This document shows positions 16,684 to 24,294 of a stretch of DNA of 64,000 nucleotides, one piece after another. Positions within the stretch are counted from its first letter, which is position 1, and every line of letters starts with the position of its first letter. Position numbers and translations under genes: made by a program. Source of the stretch: Thiothrix winogradskyi (lineage in GTDB: Bacteria > Pseudomonadota > Gammaproteobacteria > Thiotrichales > Thiotrichaceae); NCBI RefSeq assembly GCF_021650935.1, contig NZ_CP091244.1, forward strand, positions 992,001 to 1,056,000, given 5' to 3'. The notes beneath the pieces are model-generated. The model saw only the letters and a list, made by a program, of their open reading frames with translations. It was not told the origin of the DNA and made no database searches.

Positions 16684-17715
16684 TCACCCAATCATCGTCT
16701 TGATGATCTGAAAATGGTCTTCAAACAGCCGTTCAGGATCAAGGTCGCCCAACGGAACCCAGAAAGCGTGCTGCGCATCATCGCCACCTTTCACTTTCGG
16801 CAAACCGTGCGCATCCGCTTTAAGTTCAATCAGAAACGCATGAGTAATGGTGCGCCCACGTGCCGAACGGTAGGGGTCATCAAACACTTGCTCTTTCACA
16901 ATCGAACCCGCCAACACGGGCGCTGGTACTTTGATGCGGGTTTCTTCACGCAATTCACGGATGACGGCATCACGCAGCTTTTCGTGCGGGTCAAGAAAAC
17001 CGCCGGGTAATGCCCATTGCCCTTTGCCGGGGCGAGCTTTGCGTTCGATCAGCAGGATGTGTCCGGCTTGCACCACCACCGCATCCACCGTCACAAACGT
17101 TGGTGCGTAGGGCGCGGCTTCCCAACCTTTGCGGTACTGGTTAACGAATTCCCACTCGCTGGCAATGTGCTGAAAGGTCTCAGATTCGCGGAAGGTTTCC
17201 AGCCAGGTTTGCACCGCTGGCGGCATCTCGCCATTCGCAGCACCCCGTTGGAAATACTGTTCACGCAACGGTGTGGATGACACCCCGCGCACGTTTTCCA
17301 CCGCGACCGATTGCCATTGCGGGAACATCGACAGGTAGTAGGAACTGTGGTCTTTGCTGTGTCCAATCAAGCCAATGCGCGGCGCGGCACTACCGACTTT
17401 TGGTGGGAAACGGCAAGTAATGCCATGCACGGTTTGTTGCACGCGGGTAATCCAGCCTTGCTCGTTGTAGGTGTCATCCAGCAATGGCGCAAGAATCAAG
17501 CGTTCGCCCGCTTCAGGAAACGTAGCACGGATAAAGGCTTCACGCTCGGCAAATGTCCAGGGATTGCGCAAGGTACGCGGTTGGCAACTCGAACCGACCA
17601 GCACAATCACGCGCTCGGCACGTTGCAACGCGGTTTCCACCACGGCTTGATGTCCCGCATGAAACGGCTGGAAACGACCAATGAAGACCAGAAAATCAAA
17701 ATCAGGTTTGAACAT
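16684..17715 (-). CDS. nadM: Bifunctional NMN adenylyltransferase / Nudix hydrolase
   Basis: The N-terminal nucleotidyltransferase domain starts FDFLVFIGRFQPFHAGHQAV and carries GLIGHSKDHSSYYLSMFP. The C-terminal Nudix domain has the box GGFLDPHEKLRDAVIRELRE within about residues 230-255. The first domain makes NAD from NMN; the Nudix half may hydrolyse ADP-ribose or related nucleotides. ATG 17715 is chosen for family length and the AAGGAG site 9 nt upstream. It is first gene of the operon with nadV. Promoter and leader hairpins are visible upstream. Confidence 0.9.
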   Translation of the reverse strand: MFKPDFDFLVFIGRFQPFHAGHQAVVETALQRAERVIVLVGSSCQPRTLRNPWTFAEREAFIRATFPEAGERLILAPLLDDTYNEQGWITRVQQTVHGITCRFPPKVGSAAPRIGLIGHSKDHSSYYLSMFPQWQSVAVENVRGVSSTPLREQYFQRGAANGEMPPAVQTWLETFRESETFQHIASEWEFVNQYRKGWEAAPYAPTFVTVDAVVVQAGHILLIERKARPGKGQWALPGGFLDPHEKLRDAVIRELREETRIKVPAPVLAGSIVKEQVFDDPYRSARGRTITHAFLIELKADAHGLPKVKGGDDAQHAFWVPLGDLDPERLFEDHFQIIKTMIG

Positions 17716-17716
17716 G

Positions 17717-17763
17717 TCAGTAAGCTCCTTACTGAGAATGGTTGAGCTTGGTCTATCCAAGCT
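17717..17763 (-). promoter_or_regulatory. nadM leader: ATAGA-loop hairpin plus SD-containing hairpin
   Basis: On the minus strand AGCTTGG-ATAGA-CCAAGCT (17763-17745) is followed after 14 nt by AAGGAG. A second hairpin, TCAGTAA-GGAGC-TTACTGA (17735-17717), puts the ribosome site in its loop directly before the start codon. The first hairpin would lie at the very 5' end of the transcript from the predicted promoter. Confidence 0.6.
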
Positions 17764-17770
17764 ATTTATG

Positions 17771-17799
17771 ATTAAACGCTGATTAGTTCGTTGCGTCAA
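17771..17799 (-). promoter_or_regulatory. Sigma-70 type promoter of nadM-nadV
   Basis: TTGACG (17799-17794), 17-nt spacer, TTTAAT (17776-17771) on the minus strand. Transcription would start near 17764, immediately before the ATAGA hairpin. Confidence 0.6.
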
Positions 17800-17880
17800 T
17801 GCCAAATATCTGCCACTTGCTACCGCTTAAGTGTTAGAATTTTCAACATAAAGGGCAAAAACATTTCTCAGGGGCTAGGC

Positions 17881-18534
17881 ATGTTGGAACATCAGGACTT
17901 TTGGCTGGAAATCATTAAGGTTATACCAGCGTATTTATGGGTGATAGGGGCATTCAGCGCGTTTTTGTTGGCATACGATCTCTATTCACGGCAATTATTG
18001 CTCAGTACTTATGCCAAACAACAGCAGAATGGATTGGCAGATCTGTCACAGGTCGAACGCGCATTCGATGATGTACTCACGGTGGCGGCGCGAAATCCGC
18101 ATTGGCATATCGAGGTGAGTGCAGCAGATAAGGCGCAGGTGTTACGGCGGCTGCAAGGCAATGGTGAGATGTTAAGCGGTTGCCGCGTGCTATGGTTGGA
18201 TGATCGCCCCGATACGTTAGTGAATGAAATCCGCCTGTTGCAATATTTGGGGTTGGACGTTATTACCGTCACTTCGGCGGGTGAAGCCTTGGGGCATTTG
18301 AAACAGACCAGTTGCGAACTGTTGGTGTCGGATATTGCCCGCCCCGAAGGGCAGTCGAATGGCATCGCCACCTTGCAAACCTTGCACGATCATTACCCCG
18401 CTTTGCCCGCGATTTTCTATGTGGGTAATTTCAATGCGCAAGACGGTGTGCCTGCCGGTGCGTTTGGTATCACTAATCGACCTGATGAGTTGTTGCACCT
18501 GATTTTGGACATTATGGGGCGCAAGTGCTTGTAG
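17881..18534 (+). CDS. Membrane-anchored atypical receiver-domain protein
   Basis: One membrane helix (about residues 13-32) is followed by a linker and a CheY-like domain (CRVLWLDDRPDTLVNEIRLL) of about 110 residues. The phospho-acceptor is probably D in LLVSDIARPEG. The conserved lysine of receivers is missing at its expected place (GAFGITNRPDEL), so signalling may not follow the normal switch. There is no output domain. I take ATG 17881 as start because an MLEHQ start gives a membrane helix near the N-terminus; the ORF extends 30 codons upstream. Confidence 0.65.
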   Translation: MLEHQDFWLEIIKVIPAYLWVIGAFSAFLLAYDLYSRQLLLSTYAKQQQNGLADLSQVERAFDDVLTVAARNPHWHIEVSAADKAQVLRRLQGNGEMLSGCRVLWLDDRPDTLVNEIRLLQYLGLDVITVTSAGEALGHLKQTSCELLVSDIARPEGQSNGIATLQTLHDHYPALPAIFYVGNFNAQDGVPAGAFGITNRPDELLHLILDIMGRKCL

Positions 18535-18537
18535 CCA

Positions 18538-19272
18538 TTAACTCAACGCCTTGAGCGTCAGCGACACACTCGCCAGCAACAACAACACCCCAATCAGGCG
18601 CGTCATGTGCGCTTGCGTTAACCCCGTGTGCACATGACCGCCTAACCACAACGCTCCCAACATCAGGGGCAAGGCAAACAACGCATTCCACCACACCGTT
18701 TGCGCCATCAACAATCCGGCAATAAAAAACGTCGCAATCCGCACCGCTCCTTCGATAAAAAACAGCGCCGAAAATGTTGCCCGCAACAGCGTTTTATCCT
18801 GAATGCGGTGATTCAAATAAATCACATACGGTGGCCCACCTGTGCCAAACAGCCCGCCGACCGTGCCACCGGTGAACGAAGCCGGAATTGCCCACCAAGC
18901 CGATACCGGCTTTTCACCCTTCAAATTCAGCAAACTGCGTACCGCAAACACGGCAATAAACGCCGCCAAGATCAGCAACATCGGCGTAAGCGGTAAATTC
19001 ACCAGCAATTGCGTCCCCACAATCACCCCGATCAGGCTAAACGGAATCAACATGCCCACTTCACGCCATTGCACCCGTTGCAAATCCAGCCCGCCCATCA
19101 CCAACGACGCGGTGAAATCCAGCAGCAAAATCAGCGGCACAACGAAGGTCAGCGGCAAAAACAGCGCCAGCAACGGCACCGCAATCAACCCCGACCCAAA
19201 CCCCGCAATGCCGCGAATAAAATACGCCAGCACCACAATCGCCGTCGCAGCGGCATACTGCCAAACGTCCAT
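18538..19272 (-). CDS. TauE/SafE-family sulfite/sulfonate exporter-like permease
   Basis: A 244-residue polytopic inner-membrane protein with about eight helices and the family glycine motifs GIAGFGSGLIAVPLLALF near the start and GTVGGLFGTGGPPYVIYL in the second half. TauE/SafE proteins export sulfite, sulfoacetate or other organic anions. The start overlaps the hisI stop by 1 nt (TGATG), so it is cotranscribed with hisI although no functional link is obvious. Confidence 0.87.
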   Translation of the reverse strand: MDVWQYAAATAIVVLAYFIRGIAGFGSGLIAVPLLALFLPLTFVVPLILLLDFTASLVMGGLDLQRVQWREVGMLIPFSLIGVIVGTQLLVNLPLTPMLLILAAFIAVFAVRSLLNLKGEKPVSAWWAIPASFTGGTVGGLFGTGGPPYVIYLNHRIQDKTLLRATFSALFFIEGAVRIATFFIAGLLMAQTVWWNALFALPLMLGALWLGGHVHTGLTQAHMTRLIGVLLLLASVSLTLKALS

Positions 19273-19658
19273 CAGGCGTACAGCGTTTTAGGGTCGATCA
19301 ACACCTCACGATCAATAATCACCTGATCGCCTTCCACTTTATTGTAAAAGCACGAACGCCGTCCGGTATGGCACGCCGGGCCAGTTTGATCGACCAGCAG
19401 TAAAATTGTGTCAGCATCACAGTCGATACGGAACTCCTTCAGCACCTGCATTTGCCCCGATGATTCACCCTTGCGCCAAAAACGGTTGCGCGACCGTGAC
19501 CAATAGCAAACGCGCCCGGTTTCCAGTGTTTCCTCGATGCTGGCACGGTTCATCCACGCCATCATTAGCACTTCGTGCGTGTCGAATTGCTGGGCAATCG
19601 CGGGAATCAGTCCGTCGCTGTTGTATTTGAGGGTATCGAGGGTTTCAGTCAAGGTCAT
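19272..19658 (-). CDS. hisI: Phosphoribosyl-AMP cyclohydrolase
   Basis: The third step of histidine synthesis. The 128-residue single-domain form shows VLMMAWMNRASIEETLETG, YWSRSRNRFWRKGE and the metal site DCDADTILLLVDQ with ACHTGRRSCFY. ATG 19658 fits the family start; the ORF runs 31 codons further upstream. No other his gene is in the window; it forms a two-gene unit with the TauE/SafE permease. Confidence 0.93.
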   Translation of the reverse strand: MTLTETLDTLKYNSDGLIPAIAQQFDTHEVLMMAWMNRASIEETLETGRVCYWSRSRNRFWRKGESSGQMQVLKEFRIDCDADTILLLVDQTGPACHTGRRSCFYNKVEGDQVIIDREVLIDPKTLYA

Positions 19659-19753
19659 GGGGAATTCCTGTATCAGCAGTCGGTTAGTGGTGCGAGTATA
19701 CCAGCCTGTTGTAGGATGTGACCCATTCCTGATTGAGATGAAACAAACCACTT

Positions 19754-20422
19754 ATGATAACCCTGTACCAATTCAATTCCTGCCCATTTTGCTGGAAAGT
19801 AAAAGCCTTCCTCAACTACACCAAAATCCCTTACAACGTAGTGGAAGTTACTCCGTTCGGGATGAAAGAGCTGGATTTCACCGACCACAAAAAAGTCCCT
19901 GTGCTGAAAGATGATGCCGAAATCCTAGTCGAATCCAGCGCGATTGTGCGTTACCTGAACGACAAATACGCGGATTTGCTGCTCACTCCACAGGATGATG
20001 AATGGCAAGCGTGGGTGGATAACACGCTGGTGCATTACCTGCCGCCGTTGATTCATCCTAATATCGGTAAATCGTTCCACAATCTGGGGCTAGTCATGAC
20101 CGGAAGTAAGGATGGTGCGGTTAAACGTTTCTTGGTGCGGCTGGTCGGTGCAATGGTGATGCCGCGTGTTGCCAATAAAATGAAGCTGAAACACAACATT
20201 CAAAATCCTGCTGCCGAGTTTGAAGTGGCGTTAGCGCATTGGGTCGATAAGGGTTTGGCTGGCAAAGACTTTTACGCGGGTGAACAACCGGGCTTGGTGG
20301 ATACCAACGTGTTTGGGGTGTTGCGTTCCGCGCAAGGGATGGGGATTTTGGAAGCCGCTGCCACCAGCAACCCTACGTTTGGGCGCTGGTACGCAGCTTG
20401 TCGCAGCATGATGGATGCCTAG
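19754..20422 (+). CDS. Glutathione S-transferase-like protein with CPFC active site
   Basis: A 222-residue protein with an N-terminal thioredoxin-fold domain (LYQFNSCPFCWKVKAFL, then KVPVL and ESSAIVRYL) and an all-helical C-terminal GST domain. The CPFC dithiol resembles glutaredoxin 2 and membrane-associated prostaglandin E synthase-2 proteins, so a glutathione-dependent oxidoreductase role is likely. It is divergent from hisI and convergent with pyrC. Confidence 0.8.
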   Translation: MITLYQFNSCPFCWKVKAFLNYTKIPYNVVEVTPFGMKELDFTDHKKVPVLKDDAEILVESSAIVRYLNDKYADLLLTPQDDEWQAWVDNTLVHYLPPLIHPNIGKSFHNLGLVMTGSKDGAVKRFLVRLVGAMVMPRVANKMKLKHNIQNPAAEFEVALAHWVDKGLAGKDFYAGEQPGLVDTNVFGVLRSAQGMGILEAAATSNPTFGRWYAACRSMMDA

Positions 20423-20425
20423 CCG

Positions 20426-21442
20426 TTACGCCAAATGCCAGCCGACTGTTTCACCTGCTCGCAGGGGAATGAGTGCATGGTCGCCAGCCTTGAGTGCTGC
20501 GGGAACAGTCCACGGCTGCTTCACCAGCGTCACTTGCTCCTGATTACGGGGTAGTCCATAAAAGTCGGGGCCGTGGAAGCTGGCGAACGCCTCCAGTTTA
20601 TCCAGCGCTCCGGCTTGTTCAAACACCTCCGCATATAGCTCAAGTGCCGCGTGTGCGCTGTAAATACCCGCACAGCCGCAAGACGATTCCTTGTCATGAC
20701 GCAGATGCGGGGCGCTGTCCGTCCCAAGGAAAAACTTCGGATTGCCACTGGTAGCGGCTGCCACCAGTGCCAGACGGTGGCTTTCACGCTTGAGTACTGG
20801 CAGGCAATACGCATGAGGGCGGATACCACCTTGGAACATGGCATTGCGATTATACAGCAGGTGATGAACCGTAATGGTAGCGGCAACATTAGCCGCTGCT
20901 GCCGTCACAAACGCTGCTGCTTGCGCCGTGGTAATGTGTTCCAGCACCACCCGCAGGCGCGGCAGACGTTCCAACAACGGCACGAGAATGCGCTCGATGA
21001 AAACCGCTTCACGGTCGAAAATGTCAATGTCGGTATCGGTGACTTCACCGTGTACGAGCAGCGGTAAACCGACTTCCTGCATGGTTTCCAGAACCGCTGC
21101 TACCCGATGAATATCGGTGACACCGGAATCGGAATTGGTGGTTGCCCCCGCTGGGTAATACTTCACCGCGTGGATGAAGCCGCTAGACTTAGCCTGACGG
21201 ATGTCTTCCGGCGACGTCTTGTCGGTCAGGTACAAGGTCATCAGTGGCTCAAAGCGCATCTCAGCAGGCAAGGCAGCCAAAATACGCTCGCGGTAAGCAC
21301 TTGCTTCTGCCACCGTGCGCACGGGCGGTTTTAGGTTGGGCATGACAATAGCGCGGGCAAAACGCTGGGCAGTATCCGGTAGCACTGTCGCCAACATGTC
21401 GCCATCACGCAGGTGTACATGCCAGTCATCGGGGCGTGTCAT
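20426..21442 (-). CDS. pyrC: Dihydroorotase, class II
   Basis: Closes the pyrimidine ring, carbamoyl-aspartate to dihydroorotate. Metal ligands HVHLRDG near the N-terminus, carbamylated Lys in HAVKYYPAGATTNS, and later HGEVTD, LEHITT and GTDSAPH are all present. About 338 residues is normal for PyrC of this class. ATG 21442 is preferred to an in-frame TTG at 21454. It is last gene of the hslV-hslU-DUF971-pyrC run. Confidence 0.94.
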   Translation of the reverse strand: MTRPDDWHVHLRDGDMLATVLPDTAQRFARAIVMPNLKPPVRTVAEASAYRERILAALPAEMRFEPLMTLYLTDKTSPEDIRQAKSSGFIHAVKYYPAGATTNSDSGVTDIHRVAAVLETMQEVGLPLLVHGEVTDTDIDIFDREAVFIERILVPLLERLPRLRVVLEHITTAQAAAFVTAAAANVAATITVHHLLYNRNAMFQGGIRPHAYCLPVLKRESHRLALVAAATSGNPKFFLGTDSAPHLRHDKESSCGCAGIYSAHAALELYAEVFEQAGALDKLEAFASFHGPDFYGLPRNQEQVTLVKQPWTVPAALKAGDHALIPLRAGETVGWHLA

Positions 21443-21454
21443 AGTCAATTGCAA

Positions 21455-21820
21455 TTAAATCACCTGTCCCGGCAATTTGCGCGTATACCCCGCAGCATCC
21501 AGCTTCGCCAGATACTCAGCCCAGTTCTGTTCCATGTTCTTGCCCAGCTCATACAGCAAGTTCCAGTCGTAAATCCCGCTGTCGTGGTTGTCATCAAAGA
21601 CTAACTGGATGGCGTAGTGACCCACCTGCTCAATGCCCTTGATATTCACGTTTTCCTTGCCGATTTGCAGTTTTTCCTGCCCAGGCCCATGCCCGCGTAC
21701 TTCGGCGGAGGGTGAATTCACGCGCAAGTATTCGCAACTGAGTGCGTGGACTTCATCGCCCGGCCACGTAATCAACAGTTCGCGGGTTTTCTGGTTTAAG
21801 GTAATATCCAGTGGTGTCAT
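21455..21820 (-). CDS. DUF971 (gamma-butyrobetaine hydroxylase N-terminal-like) protein
   Basis: A 121-residue single-domain protein with the DUF971 pattern LLITWPGDEVHALSCEYLR near the start and the end motif HDSGIYDWNLLYELG. The fold is found at the N-terminus of gamma-butyrobetaine hydroxylase and in Fe-S related proteins. It commonly follows hslU in proteobacteria, as it does here with a 12-nt gap. Its function is not established. Confidence 0.85.
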   Translation of the reverse strand: MTPLDITLNQKTRELLITWPGDEVHALSCEYLRVNSPSAEVRGHGPGQEKLQIGKENVNIKGIEQVGHYAIQLVFDDNHDSGIYDWNLLYELGKNMEQNWAEYLAKLDAAGYTRKLPGQVI

Positions 21821-21832
21821 GTTCGGTTCTCT

Positions 21833-23200
21833 TTACAAAATATAACGGCTAAGGTCTTCGTCTTTGACCAATTCGCCCAAAATCTGGTTAACGTAAGCCG
21901 CGTCTACCGTCATTTGGTCGTCGCAATCGGGCGCTTCAAACAGCACATTTTCCAGCAAACGCTCGACCACCGTGTGCAGGCGGCGTGCGCCGATGTTTTC
22001 GGTGCGTTCGTTGACTTCAAAGGCAATTTCCGCAATCCGCCGAATCGCATCGGGGGCAAAGGTCAGCTTTACGCCTTCGGTTGCCAGCAGCCCTTCGTAC
22101 TGTTCGGTCAGGGATGCATTCGGTTCGGTGAGGATGCGTTCAAAGTCATTCGCGCTCAAGGCATCCATTTCTACACGAATTGGTAGCCGACCCTGTAATT
22201 CCGGTATTAAGTCGGAGGGTTTAGCCACGTGGAATGCGCCGGAGGCAATGAACAAAATATGGTCGGTTTTCACCATGCCGTATTTGGTGTTAACGGTGCA
22301 ACCTTCGATCAATGGCAGCAAATCGCGTTGTACGCCTTCGCGGGAAACATCCGCGCCGCTGGTCTGCCCGCTACGTGCCACTTTGTCGATTTCGTCGAGG
22401 AACACGATGCCGGTTTGTTCAACCGCAAACAACGCACGTTGCTTTAGCTCTTCCTCATTGACCATTTTGTGGGCTTCTTCTTCGGTCAATACTTTGAGCG
22501 CGTCTTTGATCTTCATTTTGCGCTTGCGCTTTTTGTTGCTGCCGATGTTTTGGAACATGCTTTGCAACTGGCTTGCCATTTCTTCCATACCCGGTGGAGT
22601 CATGATTTCCACGCTTGCGCCACCGACTGCCACATCCAGTTCGATTTCTTTGTCGTTGAGTTCGCCTTCTCGCAATTTTTTGCGGAATTTCTGGCGAGTG
22701 ACGGAATCTTCACGCACGGGTTTGGCAGGTTCGTCATCACCGCTGGATAGCCATTCGTTAACCGGTGTTTCTTTGCGCGGCGCAGGTAAGAGAATGTCGA
22801 GAATGCGTTCTTCGGCGGCTTCCTGAGCGCGGTAGTTGACCTTGGCAACTTCTTGCTCGCGCATCATTTTCATCGCCATGTCAGCAAGGTCGCGGATGAT
22901 GGAATCGACTTCCTTGCCCACGTAACCGACTTCGGTGAATTTGGTGGCTTCGACCTTGATGAAGGGCGCATTCGCGAGTTTGGCTAAACGGCGGGCAATT
23001 TCGGTTTTACCGACACCCGTGGGGCCAATCATCAGGATGTTTTTCGGGGTCACTTCGGGGCGCAGCGCATCATCAAGCTGCTGCCTGCGCCAGCGGTTAC
23101 GCAGTGCAATGGCGACGGAACGCTTGGCCTTGTCCTGACCAATAACGTGTTTGTCGAGTTCTTGGACAATTTCGCGGGGGGTCATCGTGCCGACGCTCAT
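21833..23200 (-). CDS. hslU: HslU, ATPase subunit of HslVU protease
   Basis: AAA+ unfoldase of 455 residues that feeds substrates to HslV. Walker A is GPTGVGKTEIARRL and Walker B is GIVFLDEIDKVA. The substrate-contact I domain lies between (about residues 110-240). The GARRLHTVVERLLE sensor-2 region and the C-terminal DLSRYIL that docks into HslV are present. Its start overlaps the hslV stop by one base (TAATG). Confidence 0.97.
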   Translation of the reverse strand: MSVGTMTPREIVQELDKHVIGQDKAKRSVAIALRNRWRRQQLDDALRPEVTPKNILMIGPTGVGKTEIARRLAKLANAPFIKVEATKFTEVGYVGKEVDSIIRDLADMAMKMMREQEVAKVNYRAQEAAEERILDILLPAPRKETPVNEWLSSGDDEPAKPVREDSVTRQKFRKKLREGELNDKEIELDVAVGGASVEIMTPPGMEEMASQLQSMFQNIGSNKKRKRKMKIKDALKVLTEEEAHKMVNEEELKQRALFAVEQTGIVFLDEIDKVARSGQTSGADVSREGVQRDLLPLIEGCTVNTKYGMVKTDHILFIASGAFHVAKPSDLIPELQGRLPIRVEMDALSANDFERILTEPNASLTEQYEGLLATEGVKLTFAPDAIRRIAEIAFEVNERTENIGARRLHTVVERLLENVLFEAPDCDDQMTVDAAYVNQILGELVKDEDLSRYIL

Positions 23201-23733
23201 TAAAGTTCCTCAATGGTCAGGTTGTGGTTGCTGTAAATGCAAATGTCGGCGGCAATGTGCAGCCCTTTTTCGACGATTTCGCGGGCGGAAAGCTGAGTGT
23301 TTTCCAGCAAAGCGCGGGCGGCGGATTGCGCAAATGCACCGCCGGAACCGATGGCGATTAAATCATTTTCTTGCTCGATCACGTCGCCGTTACCGGTGAT
23401 CAGCAGGGAAGCAGTCGCGTCTGCCACGATCAACAGTGCTTCTAATTTGCGTAACATGCGGTCGGTACGCCAGTCTTTGGCGAGTTCCACAGCGGCACGG
23501 GTGAGGTTGCCATTGTGCGCTTGCAGCTTGCTTTCAAAGCGTTCAAACAGGGTGAAGGCATCGGCTGTTCCACCGGCAAAGCCTGCAATGACCTTATCGT
23601 TGTACAAGCGGCGTACCTTGCGGGCATTGCCTTTCATCACCGTATTGCCCAGCGTGACTTGACCATCGCCGCCGACAACGACTTTGCCGTCGCGACGCAC
23701 GCTTAGGATGGTGGTTCCTCGGTATTGTTCCAA
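23200..23733 (-). CDS. hslV: HslV, peptidase subunit of HslVU protease
   Basis: Threonine peptidase of 177 residues. The catalytic Thr lies in RGTTILSVRRDGK, so a short N-terminal propeptide must be removed. The family stretch TVMKGNARKVRRLYNDKVIAG is intact. The start is TTG at 23733 with GGAG about 7 nt upstream; no in-frame ATG gives the family N-terminus. A sigma-32-like promoter is visible about 40 nt upstream. Confidence 0.96.
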   Translation of the reverse strand: MEQYRGTTILSVRRDGKVVVGGDGQVTLGNTVMKGNARKVRRLYNDKVIAGFAGGTADAFTLFERFESKLQAHNGNLTRAAVELAKDWRTDRMLRKLEALLIVADATASLLITGNGDVIEQENDLIAIGSGGAFAQSAARALLENTQLSAREIVEKGLHIAADICIYSNHNLTIEEL

Positions 23734-23767
23734 AATGCGCTCCAGATGCTTTTGTGTAGGCTATAGC

Positions 23768-23794
23768 GTGTGGGTGTTTGAGGTAAATTTCAAG
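23768..23794 (-). promoter_or_regulatory. Heat-shock (sigma-32-like) promoter of hslVU
   Basis: CTTGAAA (23794-23788), 13-nt spacer, CCCACAC (23774-23768) resembles the sigma-32 consensus CTTGAAA-N(11-16)-CCCCATNT. hslVU is a known heat-shock operon in gammaproteobacteria, which supports the call. Confidence 0.5.
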
Positions 23795-23969
23795 GGCTAG
23801 GGCGAACCCGCGTTGTGATAAAAAAATATTGTTTAAGAAACGGGCGAAAAGCATGTACCATGCAGGCTGATTTGCGGTATTTTCCCCTTAAACTTCAATT
23901 AGTTATTATTGCTACATTGTTGTTTTGATACCACAATGATTTTTTACTCTTTGGGCCTTAAGGAGGTGC

Positions 23970-24095
23970 ATGATGAGTATTATTGGTTTAATCATTCTTG
24001 CAGTCATCGTACTCGCAGCTTGCTATACGACCCGTTGCTTGCAGCAGGGTGCGCGGCGTGAAAATTTGCCCCGTGAAATTGAAAAGCTGTTGTAA
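23970..24095 (+). CDS. 41-residue single-span membrane protein
   Basis: A near-perfect ribosome site AAGGAGGTGC lies directly before tandem ATG codons (23970 and 23973). The peptide has one hydrophobic helix (SIIGLIILAVIVLAACY) and a basic then acidic C-terminal tail (ARRENLPREIEKLL). A rho-independent terminator follows at 24150, so it forms its own transcription unit. I do not recognise the family; two cysteines could matter for function. Confidence 0.65.
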   Translation: MMSIIGLIILAVIVLAACYTTRCLQQGARRENLPREIEKLL

Positions 24096-24149
24096 GCCCT
24101 TTGTATGATTTAGATTTTTAAAAGATCAACCACCATCTGATTATTAAAC

Positions 24150-24176
24150 CTGCCCGCTTGATGCGGGCAGTGTTTT
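24150..24176 (+). terminator. Terminator after the small membrane-protein gene
   Basis: CTGCCCGC-TTGAT-GCGGGCAG, an 8-bp perfect stem at 24150-24170, is followed by TGTTTT. It lies 55 nt after the stop of the 41-residue protein gene. Confidence 0.75.
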
Positions 24177-24294
24177 GTCTGCTCACTGCATCCCCATTCT
24201 TGTGCATCGACGTATTGCTTTATGATTGATTAAGCTATGCTTAGTCATGAGAATGTACAACGATGTGCGACCCTTTATATGGGATTTTGATTGA

